Notes: generated from the sequence alone by a model not told the origin. Positions 9,165-17,615 are shown, numbered from the stretch's first letter. The stretch: 64,000 nt of DNA from Eubacteriales bacterium (GCA_030536575.1 JAUNPS010000003.1:113400-177399); one strand, 5' to 3'. Translations and numbers: made by a program.

Positions 9165-9941
9165 ATGCTGGAATTTTTGAGCGGATTTTGGGATACAGTA
9201 ACCATGTATTGGGGAGATATGCGCATGCTTTTGCTGTTTGCGGCGGCTGTGTGTATCCTGATCTTTTGGAAAAAACTGGGGAAATACCGGGTGGGACTGC
9301 TGGCTTTGCTTGCGGGGCTTTTGATCCTGGTGTTTAATCCCCTTTCACAGTACGTCTGGACCAATGTCATGCGGGAACATCTGTACTGGAGAATGTTCTG
9401 GATTCTTCCGGCAGTCCCGGTGATGGCCTTTGTGATGACAGGCCTGGTGCAGTCACGGAAAAAATGGAAAAATGCCCTGATCGGCGCCTGTGTGATCGCG
9501 GCTATAGCGGTCTGCGGCCAGAGCGCTTATCGCGGCGCCAATTTCCAGAAAGCGGATAACCGCTTTAAACTTCCCCAGGAAGCCGTGATGGTAGCCGACT
9601 ACATGCTTACAAGAGACGGCGAGACGAAAGCCCTGGTAGCAGACGAGCTGTACTGCTATATCCGGCAGTACACGTCAAAGGTTTCCCTTCTCTACGGGAG
9701 GGATATCATCGGGTATACGGCCCCGGTGAAAAAGGGCTTTACAAAAATACACGCTGCGATGAATGCCGAACATCCGGACGTGGAATACTTGATTAAAAAG
9801 GCGCGGAAATACGGCTGTCAGTACATTGTATGGAACAGCGCAAAAGAGCTGGACGGAGAACCGGAAGATTACGGCTTTTTCTGTGAGGCCGAGATTGGCA
9901 GGTTTAAAGTATACAGAGATGGGAATGGAAGCGAAGGATGA
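9165..9941 (+). CDS. DUF6077-like membrane protein, C-terminal part
   Basis: 258 residues: several hydrophobic segments in the first ~110 residues, then a soluble extracytoplasmic domain. A GAAGGAG site lies just before ATG 9165, so it can be translated on its own. The frame is closed upstream by TGA at 9144-9146, so it cannot simply be read through from the preceding ORF. Together the two ORFs (352 + 258 residues) approximate one DUF6077-type protein. It overlaps the GT4 gene by 4 bp. Confidence 0.65.
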   Translation: MLEFLSGFWDTVTMYWGDMRMLLLFAAAVCILIFWKKLGKYRVGLLALLAGLLILVFNPLSQYVWTNVMREHLYWRMFWILPAVPVMAFVMTGLVQSRKKWKNALIGACVIAAIAVCGQSAYRGANFQKADNRFKLPQEAVMVADYMLTRDGETKALVADELYCYIRQYTSKVSLLYGRDIIGYTAPVKKGFTKIHAAMNAEHPDVEYLIKKARKYGCQYIVWNSAKELDGEPEDYGFFCEAEIGRFKVYRDGNGSEG

Positions 9942-11149
9942 CGGAAGGAAAACATGTATTTATCATTGGCTCCAAAGGAATTCCCGCCCAGTACGGAGGA
10001 TTTGAGACTTTTGTGGAGGAGCTGGTAAGGCGCAGGCAGTCAGAAAAGATCTGTTATCATGTGGCATGCGCGACGGACAAATGGAAGCGGGGAGAAGTGC
10101 ATACCTTTTCCTGCCATGGCGTGGAGTGCTTCGAGATTCCCAGATGGCCCATCGGCGCGGGAAAAGCGGTGCTCTATGATGTGGATGCCCTGCGCTACTG
10201 TGTCCGCTATATCCGGGAAAAGAAGATCCAAAACGCGGTGGTCTATGTTCTGGCGTGCCGGATCGGGCTTTTTATCGGTTATTTTAAACGGCAGATTCAG
10301 GCTCTTGGCGGGAAGCTTCTGGTGAATCCGGACGGCCATGAGTGGGAACGTGCGAAATGGAATTCCCTCATCAAAGAATACTGGAAATTTTCCGAAGCGC
10401 GGATGGTCCGGCGTGCCGACCTGGTCATCTGTGACAGCAAAAACATTGAAGCCTACATCGAAGAGCATTACCGCCGATACCGTCCCAAAACGGTGTTTAT
10501 CCCTTACGGCGCCGATATCCGCCGGGAAGAGAAAGACGGAGACGGGGTCATGGACAGGGCGGAAAAGTGGTTTCAGAAATGGAAGCTAAAACCTGGAGAA
10601 TATTATCTGATCGTCGGGCGGTTCGTGCCTGAGAATAATTACGAGACGATCTTACGGGAATTTATGGCGAGCAAGACGAAAAAGAAGCTGGCCGTAATCA
10701 CAAACATGCGGGACGATGCCTTTTGTACGAACCTGAAAAACCAGACGCATTTCGAAGAGGATAAGCGCATCTGCTTTACCGGGACGGTTTACGACCCGGA
10801 GCTGCTGGCTGTCATCCGCAGGCAGGCGTTTGCGTACCTGCATGGCCATGAAGTGGGCGGGACGAATCCCAGCCTGCTGGAAGCCATGGGAATGACAAAG
10901 CTGAACCTGCTCTACGACGTCTGCTTTAACAGGGAAGTGGGCCAGGACGCAGTGTTCTACTGGACAAAAGAAAAGGGAAGCCTGCGCAGGCTGATCGCTT
11001 CCGCAGAAAAGCTGTCTGAGCAGGAAATCCAGGAGAAAGGCGAACAAGCGAAAAAAACGATCGAAGAACGGTATCAGTGGTCAGATGTGGTAAAAGAATA
11101 CGAAGAAATTTTCTTAAACAGCGAAGCGTGGAAAACGTGCGGGAAATAG
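9938..11149 (+). CDS. GT4/DUF1972 glycosyltransferase, rhamnosyltransferase-like
   Basis: 403 residues. The N-terminus HVFIIGSKGIPAQYGGFETF is the DUF1972 domain of Cps2T/RgpA-type enzymes, which add rhamnose during capsule or rhamnan synthesis. The C-terminal GT-B half contains YYLIVGRFVPENNYE and a nucleotide-binding region HEVGGTNPSLLEAMG. It is the last gene of the polysaccharide operon; its stop codon lies in the loop of a terminator. The rhamnose donor assignment is family-based inference. Confidence 0.85.
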   Translation: MTEGKHVFIIGSKGIPAQYGGFETFVEELVRRRQSEKICYHVACATDKWKRGEVHTFSCHGVECFEIPRWPIGAGKAVLYDVDALRYCVRYIREKKIQNAVVYVLACRIGLFIGYFKRQIQALGGKLLVNPDGHEWERAKWNSLIKEYWKFSEARMVRRADLVICDSKNIEAYIEEHYRRYRPKTVFIPYGADIRREEKDGDGVMDRAEKWFQKWKLKPGEYYLIVGRFVPENNYETILREFMASKTKKKLAVITNMRDDAFCTNLKNQTHFEEDKRICFTGTVYDPELLAVIRRQAFAYLHGHEVGGTNPSLLEAMGMTKLNLLYDVCFNREVGQDAVFYWTKEKGSLRRLIASAEKLSEQEIQEKGEQAKKTIEERYQWSDVVKEYEEIFLNSEAWKTCGK

Positions 11150-11164
11150 TCCTGCACGTTTTTT
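11134..11164 (+). terminator. Terminator of the polysaccharide operon
   Basis: The arms AACGTGCGGG and CCTGCACGTT pair around a loop that contains the stop codon of the preceding gene, followed by TTTT. The hut promoter element begins inside the T-run. Confidence 0.8.
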
Positions 11165-11195
11165 GACGTTTTTTTGACAACTGGTATGGTATAAC
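11163..11195 (+). promoter_or_regulatory. hut-type promoter with double TTGAC repeat
   Basis: TTGACG (11163-11168) and TTGACA (11174-11179) are direct repeats with an 11-bp period, followed after 10 bp by TATAAC (11190-11195) preceded by TG one base away. Neither repeat has the 16-18 bp spacing of a normal -35 box. The same 17-bp arrangement, differing at two bases, precedes hutH at 46337. This resembles activator sites overlapping the -35 region, as bound by SARP proteins. Confidence 0.6.
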
Positions 11196-11229
11196 AGAAA
11201 TATAAGATGCGAAAAAAGGAGAGGATGCT

Positions 11230-13251
11230 ATGAACAATTTCGAAATCGGCCAGTCCATGACCATCAAACTCGACCCCATCCTGCCGGAATACCCCGTATT
11301 CCAGCCAGGAATCCGCCGCGCCCCCAAACGGGAACTGACCTTAAACCAGCGGGAAATCAAGCTGGCCCTAAAAAACGCCCTCCGCTACGTGCCGGAGGAG
11401 CTCCACGAACAGCTCGCGCCGGAATTCCTGGACGAACTGCTGACCAGAGGCCGCATTTACGGCTACCGCTTCATGCCAAAAGAGCGCATTTACGGGAAAC
11501 CCATCGAAGAATATAAAGGAAACTGCATTGAAGGGAAGGCATTCCAGGTCATGATCGACAATAACCTGGATCACGAAGTCGCGCTGTACCCCTATGAGCT
11601 GGTTACTTACGGGGAAACCGGCCAGGTGTGCCAGAACTGGATGCAGTACCAACTGATCAAAAAATATCTGGAACAGCTCACCGATGAGCAGACCCTCGTC
11701 ATGATGTCCGGCCATCCCATGGGCCTGTTCAAATCCCACAAGACCAGCCCCCGCGTCGTGATCACCAACGGCCTGATGGTCGGCATGTTTGACAATCCCC
11801 ACGACTGGGCGAAAGCCACCGCCATGGGCTGCTCCTCCTACGGCCAGATGACCGCGGGCGGCTGGATGTACATTGGCCCCCAGGGCATTGTCCACGGCAC
11901 CTTTAACACGATCCTGAACGCAGGCCGCTTAAAGCTTGGTATTCCGGAGCACGGCGACCTGGCGGGGCACCTGTTCGTGACGTCGGGCCTTGGCGGGATG
12001 AGCGGGGCGCAGCCAAAAGCGGTGGAAATCGCCAACGGCGTCGGCATTATCGCGGAGGTGGACGCCTCCCGGATCGAGACCCGGCACAGCCAGGGATGGG
12101 TATCGAAGGTGACGGACAGCATGGAGGAGGCCTTTGCCTGGGCGAAGGAATATCAGGAAAAGAAGGAACGGATTTCCATTGCGTATCATGGAAATATCGT
12201 GGATTTGCTCCAGTATGCGGTGGACAAGGAAATCAAGATCGACCTGCTTTCCGACCAGACCTCCTGTCATGTGCCCTATGACGGCGGCTATTGCCCCCAG
12301 GGACTGACTTTTGAACAGCGCACGGAAATGCTGGCAAAGGACAAAGAAACCTTCTGCGAACTGGTCAATGCGTCGCTGGTGAAGCACTTCCATCTGATTA
12401 AGACGCTGACCGAGCGGGGAACGTATTTCTTCGACTATGGAAATTCGTTTATGAAGGCGGTGTTCGACGCGGGCGCGAAAGAAATTGCGAAAAACGGCGT
12501 GGATACCAGCGAAGGTTTTATTTTCCCGTCTTATGTGGAGGATATTCTGGGGCCGGAGCTGTTTGATTATGGATACGGGCCGTTCCGCTGGTGCTGCCTG
12601 AGCGGAAAGCCGGAGGACCTGCGAAAGACGGACGAGGCGGCGATGAGCTGCATCGACCCGAACCGGAGAGGGCAGGATCGGGATAATTACATCTGGATTC
12701 GGGACGCCGAGAAGAACAAGCTGGTCGTGGGTACACAGTGCCGGATTCTGTATCAGGATGCCCTTGGACGGCGGAACATTGCCCTGAAATTTAATGAGAT
12801 GGTGCGAAACGGGGAGATCGGCCCGGTGATGCTGGGGCGCGACCACCACGACACGGGCGGGACGGATTCCCCCTATCGGGAAACATCGAATATTTATGAC
12901 GGAAGCAATATCACCGCGGATATGGCCGTGCAATGCTACGCGGGCAACGCAGCCAGAGGCATGAGCCTGGTAGCCCTCCACAACGGCGGCGGCGTCGGGA
13001 TCAGCAAAGCGATCAACGGCGGCTTCGGCATGGTGCTGGACGGCAGCGAACGGGTGGACGAAATCCTGATGGCAGCCATGCCGTGGGATACGATGATCGG
13101 CGTGGCAAGACGGAGCTGGGGCAGATGCGAGCATTCCATCGAGACGGTTGCGGAATATAACCAGATGCGCGGCGGAAGCGACCACATCACGATGCCCTAT
13201 CTGGCCAGCGAGGAACTGATCGAACGGGTTTGTAAGGATGTGAAAGGATGA
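11230..13251 (+). CDS. hutU: Urocanate hydratase
   Basis: 673 residues. Second step of histidine degradation: urocanate to 4-imidazolone-5-propionate, using tightly bound NAD+. Family signatures include MMSGHPMGLFKSHKTSPRVV, VTSGLGGMSGAQPKA, and GRDHHDTGGTDSPYRE near the C-terminus. It is about 120 residues longer than the Bacillus enzyme, as in the long clostridial form. An AAAGGAG site precedes ATG 11230. It overlaps hutI by 4 bp. hutH, which makes the substrate, is 33 kb away. Confidence 0.97.
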   Translation: MNNFEIGQSMTIKLDPILPEYPVFQPGIRRAPKRELTLNQREIKLALKNALRYVPEELHEQLAPEFLDELLTRGRIYGYRFMPKERIYGKPIEEYKGNCIEGKAFQVMIDNNLDHEVALYPYELVTYGETGQVCQNWMQYQLIKKYLEQLTDEQTLVMMSGHPMGLFKSHKTSPRVVITNGLMVGMFDNPHDWAKATAMGCSSYGQMTAGGWMYIGPQGIVHGTFNTILNAGRLKLGIPEHGDLAGHLFVTSGLGGMSGAQPKAVEIANGVGIIAEVDASRIETRHSQGWVSKVTDSMEEAFAWAKEYQEKKERISIAYHGNIVDLLQYAVDKEIKIDLLSDQTSCHVPYDGGYCPQGLTFEQRTEMLAKDKETFCELVNASLVKHFHLIKTLTERGTYFFDYGNSFMKAVFDAGAKEIAKNGVDTSEGFIFPSYVEDILGPELFDYGYGPFRWCCLSGKPEDLRKTDEAAMSCIDPNRRGQDRDNYIWIRDAEKNKLVVGTQCRILYQDALGRRNIALKFNEMVRNGEIGPVMLGRDHHDTGGTDSPYRETSNIYDGSNITADMAVQCYAGNAARGMSLVALHNGGGVGISKAINGGFGMVLDGSERVDEILMAAMPWDTMIGVARRSWGRCEHSIETVAEYNQMRGGSDHITMPYLASEELIERVCKDVKG

Positions 13252-14495
13252 AGAAACGGTTGATCTGCCATGCGGCGGAGCTGGTGACCTGTAAGGGAAA
13301 AGGGCCGAAGCATGGGAAGGATATGGCAAAGATTGGGCTGATTAAAGACGGGGCGCTGCTGATCGAAGGCGAGCGAATCGCCGATGTGGGAACCACGGCG
13401 GAGCTTCTGCAAAGGGTGGATTTGGCCAAGTGCGAGGTGCTGGACGCTTCCGGGAAAGCGGTTCTGCCGGGATTTGTGGACAGTCATACGCATTTCCTGT
13501 TTGGCGGTTACCGGGCGGAGGAATTCTCCTGGCGGCTGAAAGGGGATACTTATCTGTCCATCATGGAGCGGGGCGGCGGGATTCATGCGACCGTCTCCGC
13601 CACCAGGGCGGCCACTGAGGAGGAGCTGATGGAATCCGGGCTGGAGCGCCTGAAAACCATGCTGGAGTTTGGCGTCACCACCGTGGAAGGGAAAAGCGGC
13701 TACGGACTGGACAAGGAGACGGAGCTTCGGATGCTGCGCGCAATGAAAAAGCTGGAGCCAATGCAGCCGGTGGAGATTGCCGCAACATTTTTAGGGCCTC
13801 ACAGCGTCCCCGCGGAGTACAAAGGACGCGAGCGGGAATTCCTGGACGAAATGCTGGAACAGGTCATGCCGGTGGTGCGGGCGGAAGAGCTTGCGGACTT
13901 CGCGGACATTTTTACGGAAAAAGGCGTCTTCGGCATCGAGGATTCGGAATATTATCTGAACCGGGCGAAGGAAATGGGCTTTGGGCTGAAAATCCACGCG
14001 GATGAAATGGTGACTCTTGGCGGCGCGGAGCTGGCGGCCAGAGTGGGAGCCGTGTCTGCGGATCATCTGCTGAAGGCTTCGGATGCGGGGATCCTGGAGC
14101 TGGCGAAGAGCGGCGTAGTGAGTACGCTGCTTCCGGCGACGGCGTTTTGCCTGGGAGAGCCTTATGCGAGGGGACGGCAGATGATTGACGCGGGGTGTGC
14201 GGTGGCGCTGGCGTCGGATTTGAATCCGGGGAGCTGTTTTACGAATTCGATTCCGCTTTTGATCGCGCTGGCGTGCATTTATATGAAGCTTTCGGTGGAG
14301 GAAGCGGTGACGGCGCTGACGATCAACGGGGCGGCGGCCATCGGGCGCGCCGACCGGATCGGAAGCCTGGAAATCGGAAAACAGGCGGATGTATTGATCC
14401 TGAAATATCCGTCGATTCAGTATCTGCCGTACCACACCGGGATGAACCTGGTGGAAAAAGTCATCAAAAAAGGAGAAATTGTCCTGGAAAGGTAG
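13248..14495 (+). CDS. hutI: Imidazolonepropionase
   Basis: 415 residues of the amidohydrolase superfamily. It hydrolyses imidazolonepropionate to N-formimino-L-glutamate. The metal-binding DSHTHFLFGG is visible with His80 and His82, and KIHADEMVTLGGAELAARVG provides further metal and substrate residues. Translation is coupled to hutU by an ATGA overlap; ftcD follows after 7 bp. Confidence 0.97.
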   Translation: MKKRLICHAAELVTCKGKGPKHGKDMAKIGLIKDGALLIEGERIADVGTTAELLQRVDLAKCEVLDASGKAVLPGFVDSHTHFLFGGYRAEEFSWRLKGDTYLSIMERGGGIHATVSATRAATEEELMESGLERLKTMLEFGVTTVEGKSGYGLDKETELRMLRAMKKLEPMQPVEIAATFLGPHSVPAEYKGREREFLDEMLEQVMPVVRAEELADFADIFTEKGVFGIEDSEYYLNRAKEMGFGLKIHADEMVTLGGAELAARVGAVSADHLLKASDAGILELAKSGVVSTLLPATAFCLGEPYARGRQMIDAGCAVALASDLNPGSCFTNSIPLLIALACIYMKLSVEEAVTALTINGAAAIGRADRIGSLEIGKQADVLILKYPSIQYLPYHTGMNLVEKVIKKGEIVLER

Positions 14496-14502
14496 GAGAA
14501 AA

Positions 14503-15393
14503 ATGGAAAGAATCATCGAGTGTGTCCCGAATTTCAGCGAGGGACGGGATCTGGAGAAAGTGGAGAAAATCGTGGACTGCTTCCGCGGGAAGAAGGGCGT
14601 AAAGCTGCTGGATTATACGTCGGATGAAGACCATAACCGAAGCGTCGTGACGGTGATCGGGGAGCCGGAGCCGCTGGTGGAGGCCATGGTGGCAGCCATC
14701 GGGAAGGCCGTGGAGCTGATCGATATGACGAAGCATCAGGGGCAGCATCCGCGGATGGGCTGCGTGGACGTCGTACCGTTTATACCGATTAAGGGCGTGA
14801 CGGTGGAGGACGCGGATCATTGCGCGAAGGAGACGGCGCGGATGGCGGCGGAGAAATTCGGCCAGCCCTTTATCCTGTACGAGAAATCGGCCACGGCGCC
14901 CCACCGGGAGAACCTGGCCGCGGTGCGCAAAGGGCAGTTCGAGGGTATGGCGGAAAAGCTGAAAGACCCGAAGTGGAAGCCGGATTTCGGGCCGGAGACG
15001 ATTCATCCTACGGGCGGGATTACGGCGATTGGGGCCAGAATGCCGTTAATTGCTTACAACATTAATCTGGATACCTCCAATGTGGAGATCGCGCAGAAGA
15101 TTGCAGACCGCATCCGGAATATTAAAGGCGGCTTCCATTTCTGCAAGGCCATGGGTGTGATGCTGGAAGACCGCCAGATCGCGCAGGTGTCTATGAATCT
15201 GACGGACTATACGAAGACCGCGGTTTATACGGTTTTTGAGACGGTGCGGATGGAAGCCAGACGCTGGGGGGTCAATGTAATCGGGAGCGAAGTGGTCGGG
15301 CTGATTCCGCTTCAGGCCCTCGTAGATTGTACGGAATATTATCTGGGGCTGGAGAATTTCAGCATTGACCAGGTTTTGGAAACGCGTTTGTAG
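14503..15393 (+). CDS. ftcD: Glutamate formimidoyltransferase
   Basis: 296 residues. Transfers the formimino group of formiminoglutamate to tetrahydrofolate, releasing glutamate. The start RIIECVPNFSEGRD and the TSDEDHNRSVVTVIG and MTKHQGQHPRMGCVDVVPF segments are diagnostic of the formiminotransferase domain. ATG 14503 is chosen because AGGAG lies 8 bp upstream. In animals this is one half of a bifunctional enzyme; here the cyclodeaminase is the separate next gene. Confidence 0.96.
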   Translation: MERIIECVPNFSEGRDLEKVEKIVDCFRGKKGVKLLDYTSDEDHNRSVVTVIGEPEPLVEAMVAAIGKAVELIDMTKHQGQHPRMGCVDVVPFIPIKGVTVEDADHCAKETARMAAEKFGQPFILYEKSATAPHRENLAAVRKGQFEGMAEKLKDPKWKPDFGPETIHPTGGITAIGARMPLIAYNINLDTSNVEIAQKIADRIRNIKGGFHFCKAMGVMLEDRQIAQVSMNLTDYTKTAVYTVFETVRMEARRWGVNVIGSEVVGLIPLQALVDCTEYYLGLENFSIDQVLETRL

Positions 15394-15405
15394 GAGGAAT
15401 CAGCG

Positions 15406-16026
15406 ATGAAAGAGATGAGCTTGGAAGCCTTTGCGGCGCAGACGGCGTCGAAGGAGCCGGTGCCTGGGGGCGGGAGCATTTCCGCCCTGGCGGGAGCGCT
15501 GGCGGCGGCCCTGACGGAGATGGTGGCGGGGCTGACCGTCGGAAAGAAGAAGTACGCGGAAGTGGAAGCGGAAATGCAGGCGGCGATTCCGGTGATGCGC
15601 CGGGTGCGGGAACAGCTTCTGGTGGATATCCGGCGGGACAGCGAGTCCTTTGACCAGTATATGCAGGCGCTTTCGCTTCCGAAGGAGACGGAAGAGGAGA
15701 AGGCGGCGCGGACGCAGGCAATGCAGGACGGGCTGAAGGCCGCGGTGGCGGTGCCGCTTTCGGTGGCGCGGGAGGCCCTTGGAATTCTGCCCTATGCCCA
15801 GGTGATGGTGACAAAAGGGAATGCGTCGGCGGTGACGGACGGGCTGGTGGCGGCGATGATGGCGCGGACGGCGGTGCTGGGGGCACTGTATAACGTGAAG
15901 ATCAACCTGGGGTCAATCCGGGATGAGGAATTTGTGGCGGAGACGATGAAGCGCGTGCGGGAGATGGAAGCGGAGGCGGTGCGGCTGGAAAGCGGGATCC
16001 TTGAGAATGCGCCGGTGATGCGCTGA
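15406..16026 (+). CDS. fchA: Formiminotetrahydrofolate cyclodeaminase/methenyl-THF cyclohydrolase
   Basis: 206 residues of the FTCD_C family. It completes histidine degradation by converting formimino-THF to methenyl-THF plus ammonia. PVPGGGSISALAGALAAALT near residue 20 and the alanine-rich helical pattern with NASAVTDGLVAAMMARTAV are typical. An AGGAGG site lies upstream of ATG 15406. It is the last gene of the hutU operon; no terminator is obvious, and decayed sequence follows directly. Confidence 0.93.
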   Translation: MKEMSLEAFAAQTASKEPVPGGGSISALAGALAAALTEMVAGLTVGKKKYAEVEAEMQAAIPVMRRVREQLLVDIRRDSESFDQYMQALSLPKETEEEKAARTQAMQDGLKAAVAVPLSVAREALGILPYAQVMVTKGNASAVTDGLVAAMMARTAVLGALYNVKINLGSIRDEEFVAETMKRVREMEAEAVRLESGILENAPVMR

Positions 16027-16038
16027 GGCTGGCAATGG

Positions 16039-16100
16039 TCAGCCTCCCCGGTACTCATTGGGCGTCATCCCCTCCGTCCGCTTAAAGGTCTGAGAAAGGG
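16039..16100 (-). pseudogene. C-terminal remnant of an AraC-family regulator
   Basis: On the minus strand the sequence reads LSQTFKRTEGMTPNEYRGG and then a stop (TGA at 16039-16041). FxRxxGMTPxEYR is the end of the second helix-turn-helix of AraC regulators. Nothing upstream continues the protein: the sequence changes abruptly at about 16100 into an unrelated fragment. This is the residue of a deleted gene. Confidence 0.8.
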
Positions 16101-16235
16101 GTTACGATTACGTCGAATCTGCCGACGACAGGGGTAAGGATGGCGGTGATTGGGCTGGTTCCGATTTTGATTGCGTATTCGTTTTTCCAGAAGTATTTGG
16201 TGAAGGGGATTATGATTGGGGGGGTGAAGGGGTAA
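16101..16235 (+). pseudogene. C-terminal remnant of a sugar ABC permease
   Basis: On the plus strand, 44 codons encode a MalG-type permease end: SNLPTTGVRMAVIGLVPILI, then YSFFQKYLVKGIMIGGVKG and a stop at 16233-16235. The PxLxxYxFFQKYxVKGIMxGxVKG ending is characteristic of CUT1 sugar importers. No start or upstream part exists. It touches the AraC remnant, as expected if one deletion removed the middle of a sugar-uptake locus. Confidence 0.8.
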
Positions 16236-16267
16236 AAAATCTGAAACCATTCCTGTTTCGAAAATGC

Positions 16268-16296
16268 TTGAAAAGTAACGACAAAAGCGTTACAAT
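16268..16296 (+). promoter_or_regulatory. Promoter with embedded operator for toxin-antitoxin locus 1
   Basis: TTGAAA (16268-16273), a 17-bp spacer and TACAAT (16291-16296) form a near-consensus promoter. The inverted repeat GTAACG-N7-CGTTAC (16275-16293) fills the spacer and overlaps the -10. Such a site would let the RelB-type antitoxin repress its own promoter. Confidence 0.75.
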
Positions 16297-16320
16297 TGCA
16301 TTAATAGGAGGTGTTTCAGA

Positions 16321-16626
16321 ATGGAAAAAACAGCGACCTTGAATTTAAGGGTAAACCCGGTCGTAAAAGAGCGCGCGGAAGCAGTTTTGTCAAAGCTTGG
16401 CGTTCCGATGTCAACAGCCATTGATATGTATTTGAATCAAATTTCTCTGACGGGAGGTATCCCGTTTGCGGTAACCTTGCCGAAAGCGCCGGATACCGTG
16501 AATGCGGACCGTATGACGGATGAGCAGCTTCATGAAAAACTCCAAAAAGGATATGACGATATGGAGGCTGGCAGAGTGCAGAATGCAGCTGATGCGTTTA
16601 AAAAATTTCGGGAGAGCCATGGATGA
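16321..16626 (+). CDS. RelB/DinJ-family antitoxin
   Basis: 101 residues. The N-terminal TATLNLRVNPVVKERAEAVL followed by LGVPMSTAIDMYLNQI is the ribbon-helix-helix domain of RelB/DinJ antitoxins, which binds operator DNA as a dimer; the charged C-terminal part would wrap the toxin. An AGGAGG site precedes ATG 16321. It overlaps the toxin gene by 4 bp, the usual antitoxin-first order. Confidence 0.88.
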   Translation: MEKTATLNLRVNPVVKERAEAVLSKLGVPMSTAIDMYLNQISLTGGIPFAVTLPKAPDTVNADRMTDEQLHEKLQKGYDDMEAGRVQNAADAFKKFRESHG

Positions 16627-16937
16627 TGAAGCGGTATACGGTGGAGATTACAGAGGAGGCGCTGGCAGATATGGAGCAGATTTATTACCATATCGCGGTT
16701 GTCCTTTGTGCACCGGAAAATGCGATGGGGCAATATAACCGGATCGCGGATGAAATCGGAAAGCTGGATTTTTTCCCAGAGCGTTTTCGGGTGCTTGATT
16801 CGGAACCGGAGCATACCAAAGGTGTACGGAGAATGCTGGTAGACAATTATTCTATATTCTATGTGGTGCGGGAGGAACGGGTCATTGTGACAGATGTATT
16901 GTATAGCGCTTCGGATATTGAGAAAAGGTTAAAATGA
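16623..16937 (+). CDS. RelE/ParE-superfamily toxin
   Basis: 104 residues. YTVEITEEALADMEQIYYHI, then FPERFRVLDSEPEHTKGVRRM and NYSIFYVVREERVIVTDVLY, is the RelE/ParE fold: two helices then a sheet with the RR-x-x-x-x-x-Y core. RelE members cleave mRNA on the ribosome; ParE members act on gyrase; sequence alone does not decide which. ATG 16623 and ATG 16626 are both possible starts. It looks intact. Confidence 0.85.
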   Translation: MMKRYTVEITEEALADMEQIYYHIAVVLCAPENAMGQYNRIADEIGKLDFFPERFRVLDSEPEHTKGVRRMLVDNYSIFYVVREERVIVTDVLYSASDIEKRLK

Positions 16938-16949
16938 GAATGATATTTT

Positions 16950-16981
16950 GAGCAGCTCGGATTTTTCAGAACTGCTCTTTT
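16950..16981 (+). terminator. Putative terminator of toxin-antitoxin locus 1
   Basis: GAGCAG (16950-16955) pairs with CTGCTC (16972-16977), followed by TTTT. The stem is short and the loop long, so strength is uncertain. Confidence 0.5.
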
Positions 16982-17064
16982 GTATTAGGGGCAGCGGGCT
17001 ATGTTCTGCGAGGATAAGAGGTTTATAGAGGTGCCTAGACACTATTACGGAAAGGTGATTTATG

Positions 17065-17130
17065 GCTAAGTCATGAATGGAAGCGCAGCGAAGGTCAGCG
17101 CCTTTGAAACGCTGGCCCCAGCTACTTAGC
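17065..17130 (-). terminator. Long stem-loop at the end of toxin-antitoxin locus 2
   Basis: Two nested inverted repeats, GCTAAGT/ACTTAGC (17065-17071, 17124-17130) and GGTCAGCG/CGCTGGCC (17093-17100, 17110-17117), overlap the stop of the minus-strand YafQ remnant. No T-run is present, so it may be a processing or partial termination structure. Confidence 0.4.
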
Positions 17131-17316
17131 AAACAAATCCGCATGCGTTCCCGTCCGCGAAGCCGTCAATATCAACTTATCGTTATCAACTGCATAGATC
17201 AGAAGCCAGTCCGGTAAAATATGGCATTCACGAAAACCCGTATAATTTCCTACCAGCCCATGATCCCGATAACGTTCGTCAAGCGTTTGTTCTTTATTCT
17301 CCGTCCTGTTCTGCAT
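17122..17316 (-). pseudogene. Truncated YafQ-family toxin
   Basis: 64 codons align with the C-terminal two thirds of YafQ (about 92 residues): YRDHGLVGNYTGFRECHI, PDWLLIY and RTGTHADLF. These contain the histidines, Asp-Trp and terminal His-Phe known to matter for YafQ ribonuclease activity. The first ~30 residues (the N-terminal helices) are missing and the frame runs straight into the antitoxin stop region, consistent with a small deletion at the gene junction. A start at ATG 17316 would give a short product, probably inactive. Confidence 0.75.
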
Positions 17317-17587
17317 CCAGCTCTTCGAAAAGCGCGTGCGCCGAAGGATAGCGCGTTGTCTGTACCTGGCCGCTCAGAATCGCCCTTGCCTCATTTATAG
17401 CCGCTTCTGTTTCCGCATTATAGCGCGGCTGCTTCATTTCAAAAGGCAGTCCGCCTTCCATAATGGATTTGTGGAGGAAAATATTGATCGCGTCCGTAAG
17501 CGTAATTCCGAAACTGGAAAACAGCTTTTCAGCACTGGATTTTGTTTCCGGATCAATTCGGACGTTGATGGTTGCGGTTTTTGCCAT
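17294..17587 (-). CDS. RelB/DinJ-family antitoxin
   Basis: 97 residues. AKTATINVRIDPETKSSAEK, then FGITLTDAINIFLHKSI and GGLPFEMKQPRYN, is a textbook DinJ/RelB antitoxin. The start is ATG 17587, 8 bp after AAAGGAGG; a GTG 9 bp earlier would sit on the ribosome site itself. The partner toxin gene downstream is truncated while this gene and its promoter look intact. Confidence 0.88.
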   Translation of the reverse strand: MAKTATINVRIDPETKSSAEKLFSSFGITLTDAINIFLHKSIMEGGLPFEMKQPRYNAETEAAINEARAILSGQVQTTRYPSAHALFEELDAEQDGE

Positions 17588-17615
17588 GGGATTCACCTCC
17601 TTTGGATTCCCTTAT

